DNA of 64,000 nt, from the NCBI RefSeq assembly GCF_001954275.1, contig NZ_MBEU01000032.1, forward strand, positions 1 through 64,000, written 5' to 3'. The DNA comes from Mycobacterium sp. IS-836 (GTDB taxonomy: Bacteria; Actinomycetota; Actinomycetes; Mycobacteriales; Mycobacteriaceae). The position numbers and the translations under genes were made by a program. This document shows, piece after piece, positions 44,433 to 52,346 of the stretch; positions within the stretch are counted from its first letter, which is position 1, and each line of letters opens with the position of its first letter. The notes beneath the pieces are model-generated. The model saw nothing but the letters and a program-made list of their open reading frames with translations. It was not told the DNA's origin and did not search any database.

Positions 44433-45568
44433 CGCTGTCCGAGGAGAGGGACGCCCAGGGCGGGCTCGAGCAGGTCGCCCATGTGGACCGAGTCGCGTCG
44501 CTGACCGGCATCCGCGCGGTCGCCGCCCTCCTGGTCGTCGGCACCCACGCCGCCTACACCACCGGCAAGTACACCCACGGGTACTGGGGTCTGGTCGGCT
44601 CGCGGATGGAGATCGGCGTTCCGATCTTCTTCGTGCTGTCCGGCTTCCTGCTGTTCCGCCCGTGGGTCAAATCGGCCGCCACCGATGGCCCGCCGCCCTC
44701 GCTGAGTCGCTATGCCTGGCACCGGGTTCGGCGCATCATGCCCGCCTACGTCATCACCGTGCTGATTGCCTATGTGCTGTACCACTTCCGGGAGGCGGGA
44801 CCGAATCCCGGGCACTCGTGGACGGGCCTGGTGCGCAATCTCACCCTGACGCAGATCTACACCGACGGCTACCTCGGCAAGTACCTGCATCAGGGCCTGA
44901 CCCAGATGTGGAGCCTGGCGGTGGAGGCGGCCTTCTACGTGGTGCTGCCCCTGCTGGCCTACGTGCTGCTGGTGCTCGTCTCGCGGCGGCGCTGGCAGCC
45001 GAGGCTGGTTGTCGGCGCGCTGGCGGCGATGGCGTTGCTCAGCCCGGCATGGCTGGTCCTGGTGCATACCGATCACTGGTTTCCCGACGGCGCCCGGCTG
45101 TGGCTACCGACCTACCTGGCCTGGTTCCTGGGCGGCATGCTGCTGACGGTGCTGCAGCGGATGGGTGTGCGGTGCTATGCGTTCGTGGCAATACCGCTGG
45201 CGGTCATCTGCTACTTCATAGTCTCGACCCCGATCGCGGGGGCGCCCACCACCTCACCGGCAACGTTGGGGGAGGCGCTGTACAAGACGTGCTTCTACGC
45301 CGTGATCGCGGTGTTGGCGGTGGCACCGTTGGCCCTCGGTAACCAGGGGTTGTATGCGCGGCTGCTGGCCAGCCGGCCCATGGTGTGGCTGGGCGAGATC
45401 TCCTACGAGATCTTCCTTATCCACCTGGTGACCATGGAGTTCGCGATGGACTATGTGGTGCGGGCCCACGTCTACACCGGCTCGATGCTGTATCTCTACG
45501 TCGCGACGCTGGCCCTGACCATCCCCTTGGCCTGGCTGCTGCACCGTTTCACCCGGGTGCGCGACTGA
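44429..45568 (+). CDS. Acyltransferase family 3 membrane protein (Rv1254-like)
   Basis: A 379-residue integral membrane acyltransferase with about ten membrane segments. Conserved features are LTGIRAVAALLVVGTHAAY at the N-terminus with the catalytic-type His, VLSGFLLFRPW, RRIMPAYVITV and MWSLAVEAAFYVVLPLL. Such enzymes O-acylate sugars or lipids, the target here being unknown. The ATG overlaps the deaD stop by four bases. Confidence 0.87.
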   Translation: MTLSEERDAQGGLEQVAHVDRVASLTGIRAVAALLVVGTHAAYTTGKYTHGYWGLVGSRMEIGVPIFFVLSGFLLFRPWVKSAATDGPPPSLSRYAWHRVRRIMPAYVITVLIAYVLYHFREAGPNPGHSWTGLVRNLTLTQIYTDGYLGKYLHQGLTQMWSLAVEAAFYVVLPLLAYVLLVLVSRRRWQPRLVVGALAAMALLSPAWLVLVHTDHWFPDGARLWLPTYLAWFLGGMLLTVLQRMGVRCYAFVAIPLAVICYFIVSTPIAGAPTTSPATLGEALYKTCFYAVIAVLAVAPLALGNQGLYARLLASRPMVWLGEISYEIFLIHLVTMEFAMDYVVRAHVYTGSMLYLYVATLALTIPLAWLLHRFTRVRD

Positions 45569-45580
45569 CCGGGTTAGGTA

Positions 45581-46126
45581 TTAGGTGGCGACGAGTTGCG
45601 GGAGCCTCGCCTGCAGCGGCGTGAGCGGAGCCATCCCGGCCCAGGCCGACGACGCACCGGCGTGGTAATGGGCCATGGCGGTCACGTCCTGGGCCCACAT
45701 CTCGTCGTAATGGGATTCGGTAGCCGCGATCGCCGGGGTGTTCAGCCCCAAAAAGTTCGTGCTCACCAGCGTCACCAATAGAGCGCGATTGGCCGCGATC
45801 GCCGGCGTGGGCACGGTGGCGGCGTGTGCCGTCTCGAACGAGGCCGCCACTGCCGCGGCCTGGGCGGCGGCCCGTTCGGTATGCCCGGCCGCCGCGCTCA
45901 GCCACGCGGCATAGGGCGCGGCTGCGGCCGCCATCGCTGCGGCCGCGGGTCCCTGCCACGTCTCACTCGACAGGTTCGACGTCACCGACGCAAACGAGTC
46001 CGCCGCCGACCGCAATTCGCCGGCGAGCCCACTCCAGGCCGATGAGGCCGCGCGCATGGGCCCCGGCCCCGCACCGGTTTGCATCCGTGCCGAATTGATT
46101 TCGGGCGGCAAACACGGGTAAGTCAC
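45581..46126 (-). CDS. Short PPE-family protein
   Basis: A 181-residue protein that consists of little more than the PPE domain. The name-giving motif is in CLPPEINSARMQTGAGPGPM, WxG in ETWQGPAA, and the four-helix core runs to AIAATESHYDEMWAQDVTAM. There is no long C-terminal domain and no PE or Esx gene next to it, whereas PPE proteins usually pair with a PE for ESX export. GTG 46126 has AAGGA eight bases upstream. M. tuberculosis has no PPE at this site as I recall. Confidence 0.88.
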   Translation of the reverse strand: MTYPCLPPEINSARMQTGAGPGPMRAASSAWSGLAGELRSAADSFASVTSNLSSETWQGPAAAAMAAAAAPYAAWLSAAAGHTERAAAQAAAVAASFETAHAATVPTPAIAANRALLVTLVSTNFLGLNTPAIAATESHYDEMWAQDVTAMAHYHAGASSAWAGMAPLTPLQARLPQLVAT

Positions 46127-46181
46127 TATCGATCCTTCCTGAGTGGCGCCGGCTGGCTGGCTATCGGTAGCAGCGCGTCGT

Positions 46182-46195
46182 CGTGTGCGCACACG
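46182..46195. promoter_or_regulatory. 14-bp perfect palindrome upstream of the PPE gene
   Basis: CGTGTGCGCACACG is a perfect palindrome about 55 bases upstream of the PPE start, a possible operator. The rest of the 46127-46362 gap shows nothing else I can name. Confidence 0.35.
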
Positions 46196-46362
46196 GACAC
46201 CCGCGCTTCGACTCCTGGTCTGCTCCCCACCGATCGCTCTGCGACAACTCGATGGGCCATAACATAGCGCTGCGGCGCCGCCCAAGAAAGCGGTTTGGAC
46301 GAAAAAGCCCTAGTAGACATAGGTATAGTTGCGCGGCGCCGCGTCCTCGCGTGGGTGGACGA

Positions 46363-46938
46363 CTAGTGACGGGCGCCGACCGGCGTGACGATCGGGACGA
46401 CGAACTCCTCGATCATCGCCCGTTCGTCCGCCTCGTCGCGGCCCGGATACATCAGCAGCGACGTGATCACCCGAATCACCCATCGGGCCCGGCGTTCGAC
46501 GACTGCGGGCTCTTCGGGACCGAGCGAGCTCACGAACGCGGCGGCCAACGCGGTGATCACCTCCGACTTTTCGGCCAGCTCGCCGCCGATCGGGGGGCGG
46601 GTGACGGCGAACCACGCCGCCAATGCCGCGCTGTCGCGAACCATCCGCAACGTGGCGGTGATGCTCGCAATCAGGCGTTCGCGCGGATCCTCGATGCCGT
46701 CGATCTCGTCGGCGATCGCGCGGCTGAGCCGGCGGGTCTCGCGGTGCACGTAGGCGGTGCGCAGGGCGTCGCGGTTCTCGAAGTACCGGTATAGCGTCGC
46801 GCGGGAACAGCCTGCGGCACGGGCAATTTCGTTCATGCCGATCGATGCCTGGTCGCGCACCGTGTAAAGCTCCTCGGCGGCATCGAGTATCCGGTCCGCC
46901 GCCGCCTCGCTGCGGTGCGAGGCCAGCCAGTCGGGCAT
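46363..46938 (-). CDS. TetR-family regulator (Rv1255c-like)
   Basis: A 191-residue regulator with the DNA-binding helix-turn-helix MNEIARAAGCSRATLYRYF (about 34-52) and a helical ligand domain. Its ATG overlaps the cyp130 stop by four bases, so both are expressed from the cyp130 promoter and the regulator likely controls this monooxygenase. Ligand unknown. Confidence 0.9.
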   Translation of the reverse strand: MPDWLASHRSEAAADRILDAAEELYTVRDQASIGMNEIARAAGCSRATLYRYFENRDALRTAYVHRETRRLSRAIADEIDGIEDPRERLIASITATLRMVRDSAALAAWFAVTRPPIGGELAEKSEVITALAAAFVSSLGPEEPAVVERRARWVIRVITSLLMYPGRDEADERAMIEEFVVPIVTPVGARH

Positions 46939-48179
46939 CAGGATTTCACCGTGATGGGCACCGACAGCGGGCGCCTGACGTAACTGCCGCCGGACCAGAC
47001 GATTGCGGACTCGTCCACCTCGAAATCCGGGCAGCGGGCCAGCAGTTCGGTCAGCGCGACCCGCGATTGCATCCGCGCCGCCGCCGCGCCCAGGCAGTGG
47101 TGCGCCCCGTGGCTGAAAGTCAGGATGTTGCGTGGGCGGCGGGTCACGTCGAGTTCGCCTGCGTCCGAACCGTATTGGCGTTCGTCGTGGTTGGCGGACG
47201 CGTAGAGCAGCAACACTTTGCGGCCGGCCGGGACGGTTGTGTCGCCGATCGCCGCGTCCCGCGTGGCCGTGCGCGCCAGCCCCTGCACCGGCGAGGTCAG
47301 CCGCAGCAGTTCTTCCACCGCGTCGGGGATCAGCGCCGGGTCGGCGACCAAAAGTCGCCGTTGGTCGGGGCGCCGGTGCAGCAAGGGCATCGACCCGCCC
47401 AACATCCCCGTCACGGTGTCGTTGCCTCCGGTGACCATCGTGAACGTGAAGGCCAGAATCGACAGCGTGCCGGAGATGTCGCCGTCGGCGCCGACTCCGG
47501 CGGCGACGAGGTGCGAGATGGTGTCGTCCTCGGGTTCCGTCCGCCGCCGTTCGATCAGCCGCGTGAAGTAGGCCATCATCGACCCGACGGCATCGCCTGC
47601 GCTTTCCAGCGCGCCGCTGACGCCGCCTTCGGTGGTGTTCGCCGCGACGATGGCCTGGGTCCAGCCGTCGAATTGGGCCCGATCGTCCTCGGGCACGCCG
47701 AGATAGTGCGCGACGACCATCGACGGCAGCGGCTTGAACAGTTCGGTGACGATGTCGCCGCCGCCGTCGGAGCGGAGCCTCTCGATGCGCTCGACGACGA
47801 ACTCGTGCACCTTGGGCTCGACGGCCTCGACCTGCCGCGGCGTGAAACCGCGCGACACCAGCTTGCGAAACTCGGTGTGCACCGGCGGGTCCTGCATGAC
47901 GAAAGGTGGATTGTCCTGCAGCCCAATCATTTCCAGGTCGTCGTAGTTGACCGTCAGTCCCTGCGCCGACGAGAACGTCTCGTGGTCGCGGGCCGCCGCC
48001 CAGACGTCGGCGTGCCGGGACAGCACGTAGTAGTCGCGATCCGGTCCGCCTTCGGGGACGACGTGATGCACCGGGTGGTGGTCGCGCAGCGCGCGGTACA
48101 TCGGCCAGGGGTTGGGCCAGGTGTCGGCGGTGGCGAGCCGGAACGCAGCGGGTGCGTTATGAGACAGATCAACCGACAT
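46938..48179 (-). CDS. cyp130: Cytochrome P450 CYP130
   Basis: A 413-residue soluble P450. The I-helix oxygen-binding segment TMVTGGNDTVTGML (about 243-256), the K-helix ExxR in VEELLRLTS and the heme-ligand loop FSHGAHHCLGAAAARM (Cys about 354) are intact. CYP130 of M. tuberculosis (Rv1256c) binds azoles; its natural substrate is unknown. ATG 48179 is preceded by TATAAG/TACATA sequences very near the start, so the leader is short. The 98-base region shared with the divergent GbsR-type gene holds strong palindromes. Confidence 0.92.
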   Translation of the reverse strand: MSVDLSHNAPAAFRLATADTWPNPWPMYRALRDHHPVHHVVPEGGPDRDYYVLSRHADVWAAARDHETFSSAQGLTVNYDDLEMIGLQDNPPFVMQDPPVHTEFRKLVSRGFTPRQVEAVEPKVHEFVVERIERLRSDGGGDIVTELFKPLPSMVVAHYLGVPEDDRAQFDGWTQAIVAANTTEGGVSGALESAGDAVGSMMAYFTRLIERRRTEPEDDTISHLVAAGVGADGDISGTLSILAFTFTMVTGGNDTVTGMLGGSMPLLHRRPDQRRLLVADPALIPDAVEELLRLTSPVQGLARTATRDAAIGDTTVPAGRKVLLLYASANHDERQYGSDAGELDVTRRPRNILTFSHGAHHCLGAAAARMQSRVALTELLARCPDFEVDESAIVWSGGSYVRRPLSVPITVKS

Positions 48180-48240
48180 GTCTTATATGTAAGGCATTCC
48201 AACGCTGATGTCAACGTGCCGGTCAGCGGCAACCCATGTA

Positions 48241-48264
48241 CAGTACGTTCAGTTCGTACTGAAC
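48241..48264. promoter_or_regulatory. Overlapping palindromes, operator of the GbsR-type gene
   Basis: Two perfect inverted repeats overlap: CAGTACG-TTCAGTT-CGTACTG (48241-48261) and GTTCAGT-TCGT-ACTGAAC (48247-48264). They end one base before the AAGGAGG ribosome site of the regulator gene, so a bound protein would block initiation. The half-site GTTCAGT is the same as in the TetR operator at 11464. Confidence 0.6.
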
Positions 48265-48277
48265 AAGGAGGAGTGCG

Positions 48278-48748
48278 ATGTCACCGGAAGAGGCCGAGTT
48301 CGTCGACCGCATGGGGCTGTTCTTCGAGCTCCTCGGCGCCACCCGCACCATGGGCCGGATATACGGATGGCTACTGATCTGCGATCCCCCGCAGCAGTCG
48401 TTGGGCCAGCTGGCCGATGCGTTGTCGGTGAGCAAGGCCTCGATCAGTACCGTCGCCCGGCAGCTGCTCGAAGGCGGCATGGTCGAGCGGTTGCCAAGCC
48501 CCAACCGTCAACACCTCTACCGGGTCACGCCGGGCGGGTTCACCAGCGTGATGGAAACGCAGCTATCACTGATGCGTCTGGGTATCGAGCCGGCCGACTT
48601 CGCGCTGTCGGTGCTGGGGGAGGACCGCGCCGAGCAGCGGGAGCGCGTCGAGGACTTCCGCGATTTCTGCGAGTTCTGCACCCGGGACTATCGCGACCAG
48701 TTGATGCGGATGTGGACCGAATATCGGGAGGGAAAGAGAAAGTCATGA
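48278..48748 (+). CDS. GbsR/MarR-family transcriptional regulator
   Basis: A 156-residue winged-helix regulator of the GbsR type: FVDRMGLFFELLGATRTMGRIYGWLL (abridged span near the N-terminus), QSLGQLADALSVSKASISTVARQL as recognition helices (abridged) and a wing VERLPSPNRQHLYRV. The C-terminal helices probably mediate dimerization. AAGGAGG precedes ATG 48278. The stop overlaps the methyltransferase start (ATGA), so the pair is one unit. The pair appears absent at this locus in M. tuberculosis. Confidence 0.87.
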   Translation: MSPEEAEFVDRMGLFFELLGATRTMGRIYGWLLICDPPQQSLGQLADALSVSKASISTVARQLLEGGMVERLPSPNRQHLYRVTPGGFTSVMETQLSLMRLGIEPADFALSVLGEDRAEQRERVEDFRDFCEFCTRDYRDQLMRMWTEYREGKRKS

Positions 48749-49563
48749 CGATGACGGACAAAGTCGACTTCCGCGACGTGCGGTGGGGGTCGGTGGAATG
48801 GACGAACCTCTGCACGCTGTACCTGCGGGCATACGAAAGCCGTTCGCCAGCACCGATTCTGGGTGACACGGCGGCCGCTGAGGCCATGGACCGCATCGAA
48901 TACGACTGGGCCCGCATGCGCCGCGCCATGCACCCCGGATCGAATCAGTACCTGGTCACCATGCGCGCCAAACAGTTCGACGACTGGAGCGCCGACTTCT
49001 TGCGCCGCCATCCCGAAGCTGTCGTGCTGCACCTCGGGTGCGGCATGGACACCCGGGCGTTCCGGCTGCACCCGCCGGAAACCGTGCGGTGGTTCGACGT
49101 CGACCAGCCCGACGTGATCGCGTTGCGGCGCAAGCTGTATGACGACCGCGACGGCTACCGGATGATCGGCTCGTCGGTGACCGACGACTGGCTCGGCGAG
49201 ATACCGACGGATCGCCCGATGCTGATGATCGCCGAGGGTCTCGTCATGTACATCACCGAGCCCCAGGTGCGCATGCTGCTGCAGAGCCTCACGGACCGGT
49301 TCGGCAGCGGCGAGCTCCTCTTCGACACGACCTCGCCGATGGGGCCGCGGTTGTCCAAGGTGCTCACCAAGGGCATCACCAAGTGGGGCATCCGCGACGC
49401 CCGCGAACTCGAGCGCTGGAACCCGCGGCTGCGCTTCCTCGAGCAGTCCGCCGTGGGGGCGCTCTACGAGCGCATACCGTCGGCACCGCTGCGCCTGCTG
49501 TGGCGGCTGGTCAACGCCACGCCGCTGGGCAATTACGACGTGCTGAACCGCTTCGCGTTCTGA
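48745..49563 (+). CDS. Class I SAM methyltransferase of the LCM/TcmP type
   Basis: A 272-residue methyltransferase resembling leucine carboxyl methyltransferase/TcmP O-methyltransferases. Residues about 90-115 show VVLHLGCGMDTRAFRL, followed by VRWFDVDQPDVIALRR and ADGLVMYI-like IAEGLVMYITEPQV. Substrate unknown. Start ATG 48745 overlaps the regulator stop, with GGGAGGGAAAGAGAAAG upstream. A nested inverted repeat lies after its stop. Confidence 0.86.
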   Translation: MTMTDKVDFRDVRWGSVEWTNLCTLYLRAYESRSPAPILGDTAAAEAMDRIEYDWARMRRAMHPGSNQYLVTMRAKQFDDWSADFLRRHPEAVVLHLGCGMDTRAFRLHPPETVRWFDVDQPDVIALRRKLYDDRDGYRMIGSSVTDDWLGEIPTDRPMLMIAEGLVMYITEPQVRMLLQSLTDRFGSGELLFDTTSPMGPRLSKVLTKGITKWGIRDARELERWNPRLRFLEQSAVGALYERIPSAPLRLLWRLVNATPLGNYDVLNRFAF

Positions 49564-49584
49564 GCCCCGCCCCAACCGCCGAGC

Positions 49585-49630
49585 GTGAATTTCACGACGC
49601 GACACGCCGCGAACGCGTCGCCAGATTCAC
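49585..49630. terminator. Nested inverted repeat between convergent genes
   Basis: GTGAAT-ttca-CGACGCG, a 12-base loop, then CGCGTCG-ccag-ATTCAC: outer arms of six and inner arms of seven pair perfectly with symmetric four-base internal loops. It lies between the methyltransferase stop (49563) and the stop of the minus-strand oxidase (49648), as expected of a bidirectional terminator without a U-tract. Confidence 0.45.
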
Positions 49631-49647
49631 AGTCGGTACACCGAAAG

Positions 49648-51015
49648 CTAAATCGCCGCACCGGGATTCAGGATGCCAAGCGGGTCCAACGCCTTCTTGA
49701 TGCGCCGGTTGAGTTCCATTGCCTCGGGCCCGAGGTAGCCGTCCAGCCACGGCCGCTTCAACCGGCCGACACCGTGCTCACCCGTGATGGTGCCGCCCAG
49801 GCCGACGGCGAGGTCCATGATCTCGCCGAATGCGAGGTGCGCGCGCTGTGTCATGGCCGCATCGGCGGGGTCGTACACGATCAGCGGGTGGGTGTTGCCG
49901 TCGCCGGCATGCGCGATCACGGAGATCATCAACTCGCGTTCGGCGGCAATGCGCTCGATCCCGGTGACCAGCTTGCCCAGCGCCGGCAGCGGCACGCCGA
50001 CGTCTTCGAGCAGCAGCGAGCCCTTGGCCTCCACCGCCGGGATGCAGAACCGGCGAGCGGCGACGAAGGCCTCGCCCTCGTCCGGGTCGTCGGTCGAAAA
50101 CACCTCCGTTGCACCGTTTTCCGCGAACACGGCGGCGATCACCTCGGCGTCGTCGGATGCCGCGCGCCCCCTTTCATCGGAGCCGGCCACCAGCATGGCG
50201 GCCGCCCCGCGGTCGAGGTCCATGCGCAGGGTGTCCTCGACGGCGTTGATCGCCACCGAATCCATGAACTCCAGCATCGACGGGCGCAGCCGCGCGGCGA
50301 CCCCGAGGACCGCGTCCACCGCCGACTCCACCGTCGCGAAGGTGGCTACCACCACGCTCGACACGTTCTGGGCGGGCAGCAGCCGCAGCGTCACTTCGGT
50401 GATGACGCCCAGCGTGCCTTCGCTGCCCACGAATAGCTTGGACAGTGAGAGGCCGGCTACGTCCTTCAAACGCGGGCCACCCAGGCGCACCGCGGTGCCG
50501 TCGGCGAGCACCACCTGCATGCCCAGCACGTAGTCGGTCGTGACGCCGTACTTCACGCAGCACAGTCCGCCCGCATTGGTCGCGATGTTGCCTCCAATGC
50601 TGCAGATCTCGAACGACGACGGATCCGGCGGATACCACAGGCCGTGCTCGGCGGCGGCCTTCTTCACCTCGGCGTTGAACAGCCCGGGCTGGCATACCGC
50701 GGTGCGGGTGACCGGATCGACGGTGATGTCGCGCATTTTCTCCGTCGACAGCACAATCCCGTTGTCCAGCGCCGTCGCTCCGCCCGACAGCCCGCTGCCG
50801 GCTCCCCGCGGCACCACCGGCACCCGGTTGGTCGTGGCCCAGCGCAACACCGTCTGGACCTCTTCGGTGGTGCGTGGCCGGACGACGGCCAGCGGCTTGC
50901 CGGCCGATGGGTCGAAGGCGCGGTCCTGGCGGTAGCCCTCGGTAATCGCGGGGTCGGTGACGACGGTCCCGTCGGGCAGCCCGGCGATCAGGCCGGCCAG
51001 CGCATCCGAGTTCAC
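49648..51015 (-). CDS. FAD-binding oxidase of the GlcD/D-lactate dehydrogenase type
   Basis: A 455-residue flavoprotein (Rv1257c-like) oxidizing a 2-hydroxy acid such as glycolate or D-lactate; the exact substrate is not evident. The PCMH FAD-binding domain (about 40-220) has VVPRGAGSGLSGGATAL and FEICSIGGNIATNAGGLCCVKYG (abridged); the C-terminal cap has the metal-site HAGDGNTHPLIVYD and GTITGEHGVGRLKRPWL. GTG 51015 has a TAGGAT -10 six bases upstream. No partner GlcE/GlcF genes are adjacent. Confidence 0.9.
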   Translation of the reverse strand: MNSDALAGLIAGLPDGTVVTDPAITEGYRQDRAFDPSAGKPLAVVRPRTTEEVQTVLRWATTNRVPVVPRGAGSGLSGGATALDNGIVLSTEKMRDITVDPVTRTAVCQPGLFNAEVKKAAAEHGLWYPPDPSSFEICSIGGNIATNAGGLCCVKYGVTTDYVLGMQVVLADGTAVRLGGPRLKDVAGLSLSKLFVGSEGTLGVITEVTLRLLPAQNVSSVVVATFATVESAVDAVLGVAARLRPSMLEFMDSVAINAVEDTLRMDLDRGAAAMLVAGSDERGRAASDDAEVIAAVFAENGATEVFSTDDPDEGEAFVAARRFCIPAVEAKGSLLLEDVGVPLPALGKLVTGIERIAAERELMISVIAHAGDGNTHPLIVYDPADAAMTQRAHLAFGEIMDLAVGLGGTITGEHGVGRLKRPWLDGYLGPEAMELNRRIKKALDPLGILNPGAAI

Positions 51016-51027
51016 GGCCCGATCCTA
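51015..51027 (-). promoter_or_regulatory. Leaderless promoter of the GlcD-like gene
   Basis: On the minus strand TAGGAT (51027-51022) lies six bases before GTG 51015. It falls within the 19-base gap after the Tap-like gene, so this gene can be transcribed separately from it. Confidence 0.5.
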
Positions 51028-51034
51028 GGCCGTT

Positions 51035-52276
51035 TCAAGGTCGGGGTTCGACAGCGAACTCCGCCGCGCGGTCCAGTTCGCGCAGCGACGGCAGCCCGCA
51101 GGCGACGAGCCCGATCAACAGGATGGGCACCGCCAGCGTCAAGAACGTGGCCTTCAGTCCGGCGGCGTCCGCCAGGGGACCCGCCACCAGCAGGCCCAAC
51201 GGGCCGGCGGCGTAGGTCAGCCCCGTCATCACGCCGACCACTCGACCGCGCAGATGATGCGGCGCCCGCGTCTGCATCACATAGTTGTAGATCGGCTGAA
51301 TCGGCCCGTAGACCACGCCGGTCACCGCGCACAGCGCCAGGATCACCGGCAACGGCGGCAGGAACGCGATTCCGACCGTTGCCGCACCGAAGGTGAGGGT
51401 CGCGGTCAGTACTGCCGCGCGTCGCCGCATGAATCTCGACAGCACCGCATAGCCGAGCGCGCCCGCCACGCCACCCATCGCCAGCGCCATCAACGCCCAA
51501 CCCAGCTGCGCCGGTTGGTGGCGGTCGGCGAAATACTTTGGAAACAGCACGCTTTCCATCGGCAAGTACAGCGCGGTGACGAACAAGTCAATCACCCCGA
51601 GCGTCCGTAGCACCCGCAGGTTCCAGACGAATCGCAGCCCCTCGGCGATGCCGGACACCAGCCCGGTGGGCCGGGTCGCGTGGTGTGGCTTGCCGGCACC
51701 CTCGAGCCGCAGCGCCGCGATCGCAAGGATCGACAACCCGAACAACCCGGCGGTGAGCCACATCGTGTTGACGCCCCCGACCGTGGCGATCATCAAACCG
51801 CCGATACCCGGACCGACGATGAACCCGAGGTTCTGAATCGCCTCGTAGATGCTGTTGGTCCGGTCCAGCGACCAGCGCGCCCGGCCGGCGGCCTCGGGCA
51901 GCATCGACTCCCGCGCCGTGGTCCCCGCCGGGTCGAAAGCGGCCGCGAAGAAGGCCAGCACCGCGAGGTCGACGACGTTGATCGCTCTCGGACCGAAAAA
52001 CCAGGCGATCAGCGGCACGGCGGCCACCGCGGTGCCGGACAGCGAATCGGAGACCAGCGACACCCGGCGCCGCCCAAACGAGTCGACGGCCGTGCCTGCG
52101 ACCAGCGTGGACAGCACCAGCGGCAGCGTCATCGCCACCGCCACGATGGACGCTGCCCGCCCGCTGCCGTTGTGTTGCAACGCCAGCCAGGGGAACGCGA
52201 CGATCGAGATGCCGGTTCCCGCCGCCGCCATCAGCGTGGCGAACAGGATCAGAACCGCGGGGCCGCTGCTTTTCAT
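51035..52276 (-). CDS. tap: Tap-like MFS multidrug efflux pump (Rv1258c-like)
   Basis: A 413-residue, roughly 12-segment MFS transporter. It matches M. tuberculosis Tap closely in ILFATLMAAAGTGISIVAFPW (abridged), VAGTAVDSFGRRRVSLV, the middle stretch GLVSGIAEGLRFVWNLRVLR and YGPIQPIYNYVMQTRAPHHLR (abridged). Tap exports tetracycline, aminoglycosides and other drugs and is induced through WhiB7. ATG 52276 follows a candidate WhiB7-type promoter. Confidence 0.9.
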   Translation of the reverse strand: MKSSGPAVLILFATLMAAAGTGISIVAFPWLALQHNGSGRAASIVAVAMTLPLVLSTLVAGTAVDSFGRRRVSLVSDSLSGTAVAAVPLIAWFFGPRAINVVDLAVLAFFAAAFDPAGTTARESMLPEAAGRARWSLDRTNSIYEAIQNLGFIVGPGIGGLMIATVGGVNTMWLTAGLFGLSILAIAALRLEGAGKPHHATRPTGLVSGIAEGLRFVWNLRVLRTLGVIDLFVTALYLPMESVLFPKYFADRHQPAQLGWALMALAMGGVAGALGYAVLSRFMRRRAAVLTATLTFGAATVGIAFLPPLPVILALCAVTGVVYGPIQPIYNYVMQTRAPHHLRGRVVGVMTGLTYAAGPLGLLVAGPLADAAGLKATFLTLAVPILLIGLVACGLPSLRELDRAAEFAVEPRP

Positions 52277-52284
52277 GGGATATC

Positions 52285-52337
52285 GCGGCTGAATTTATGC
52301 CAAAGCCGCATTTAGGGCGACCGAATTTTTCGGTCGC
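52285..52337 (-). promoter_or_regulatory. Candidate WhiB7-type promoter with palindrome upstream of tap
   Basis: Reading the minus strand: an AT-rich AAAAATT (52330-52324) lies a few bases ahead of a -35 region, and TAAATT (52297-52292) fits the -10, about 15 bases from the ATG. WhiB7-controlled promoters are known for an AT-rich box just upstream of -35, and tap is a WhiB7 target. The AT box is the centre of a perfect 9-3-9 palindrome GCGACCGAA-TTT-TTCGGTCGC (52317-52337). Confidence 0.5.
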
Positions 52338-52346
52338 ACCGCGTGA

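Noticed and set aside
48180..48200. Leaderless promoter for cyp130
   Set aside because: TACATA and TATAAG are close to the ATG but neither fits TANNNT at the 6-7 base spacing used to accept the others.
48208..49563. A 451-residue version of the methyltransferase starting inside the operator
   Set aside because: The extra part is an out-of-frame reading of the GbsR-type gene; ATG 48745 overlaps that gene's stop as in a normal operon.
45581..49563. A genomic island carrying PPE, TetR-cyp130 and the methyltransferase cassette
   Set aside because: TetR and cyp130 are in the same order as in M. tuberculosis, there are no flanking repeats or integrase, and base use looks like the surroundings.
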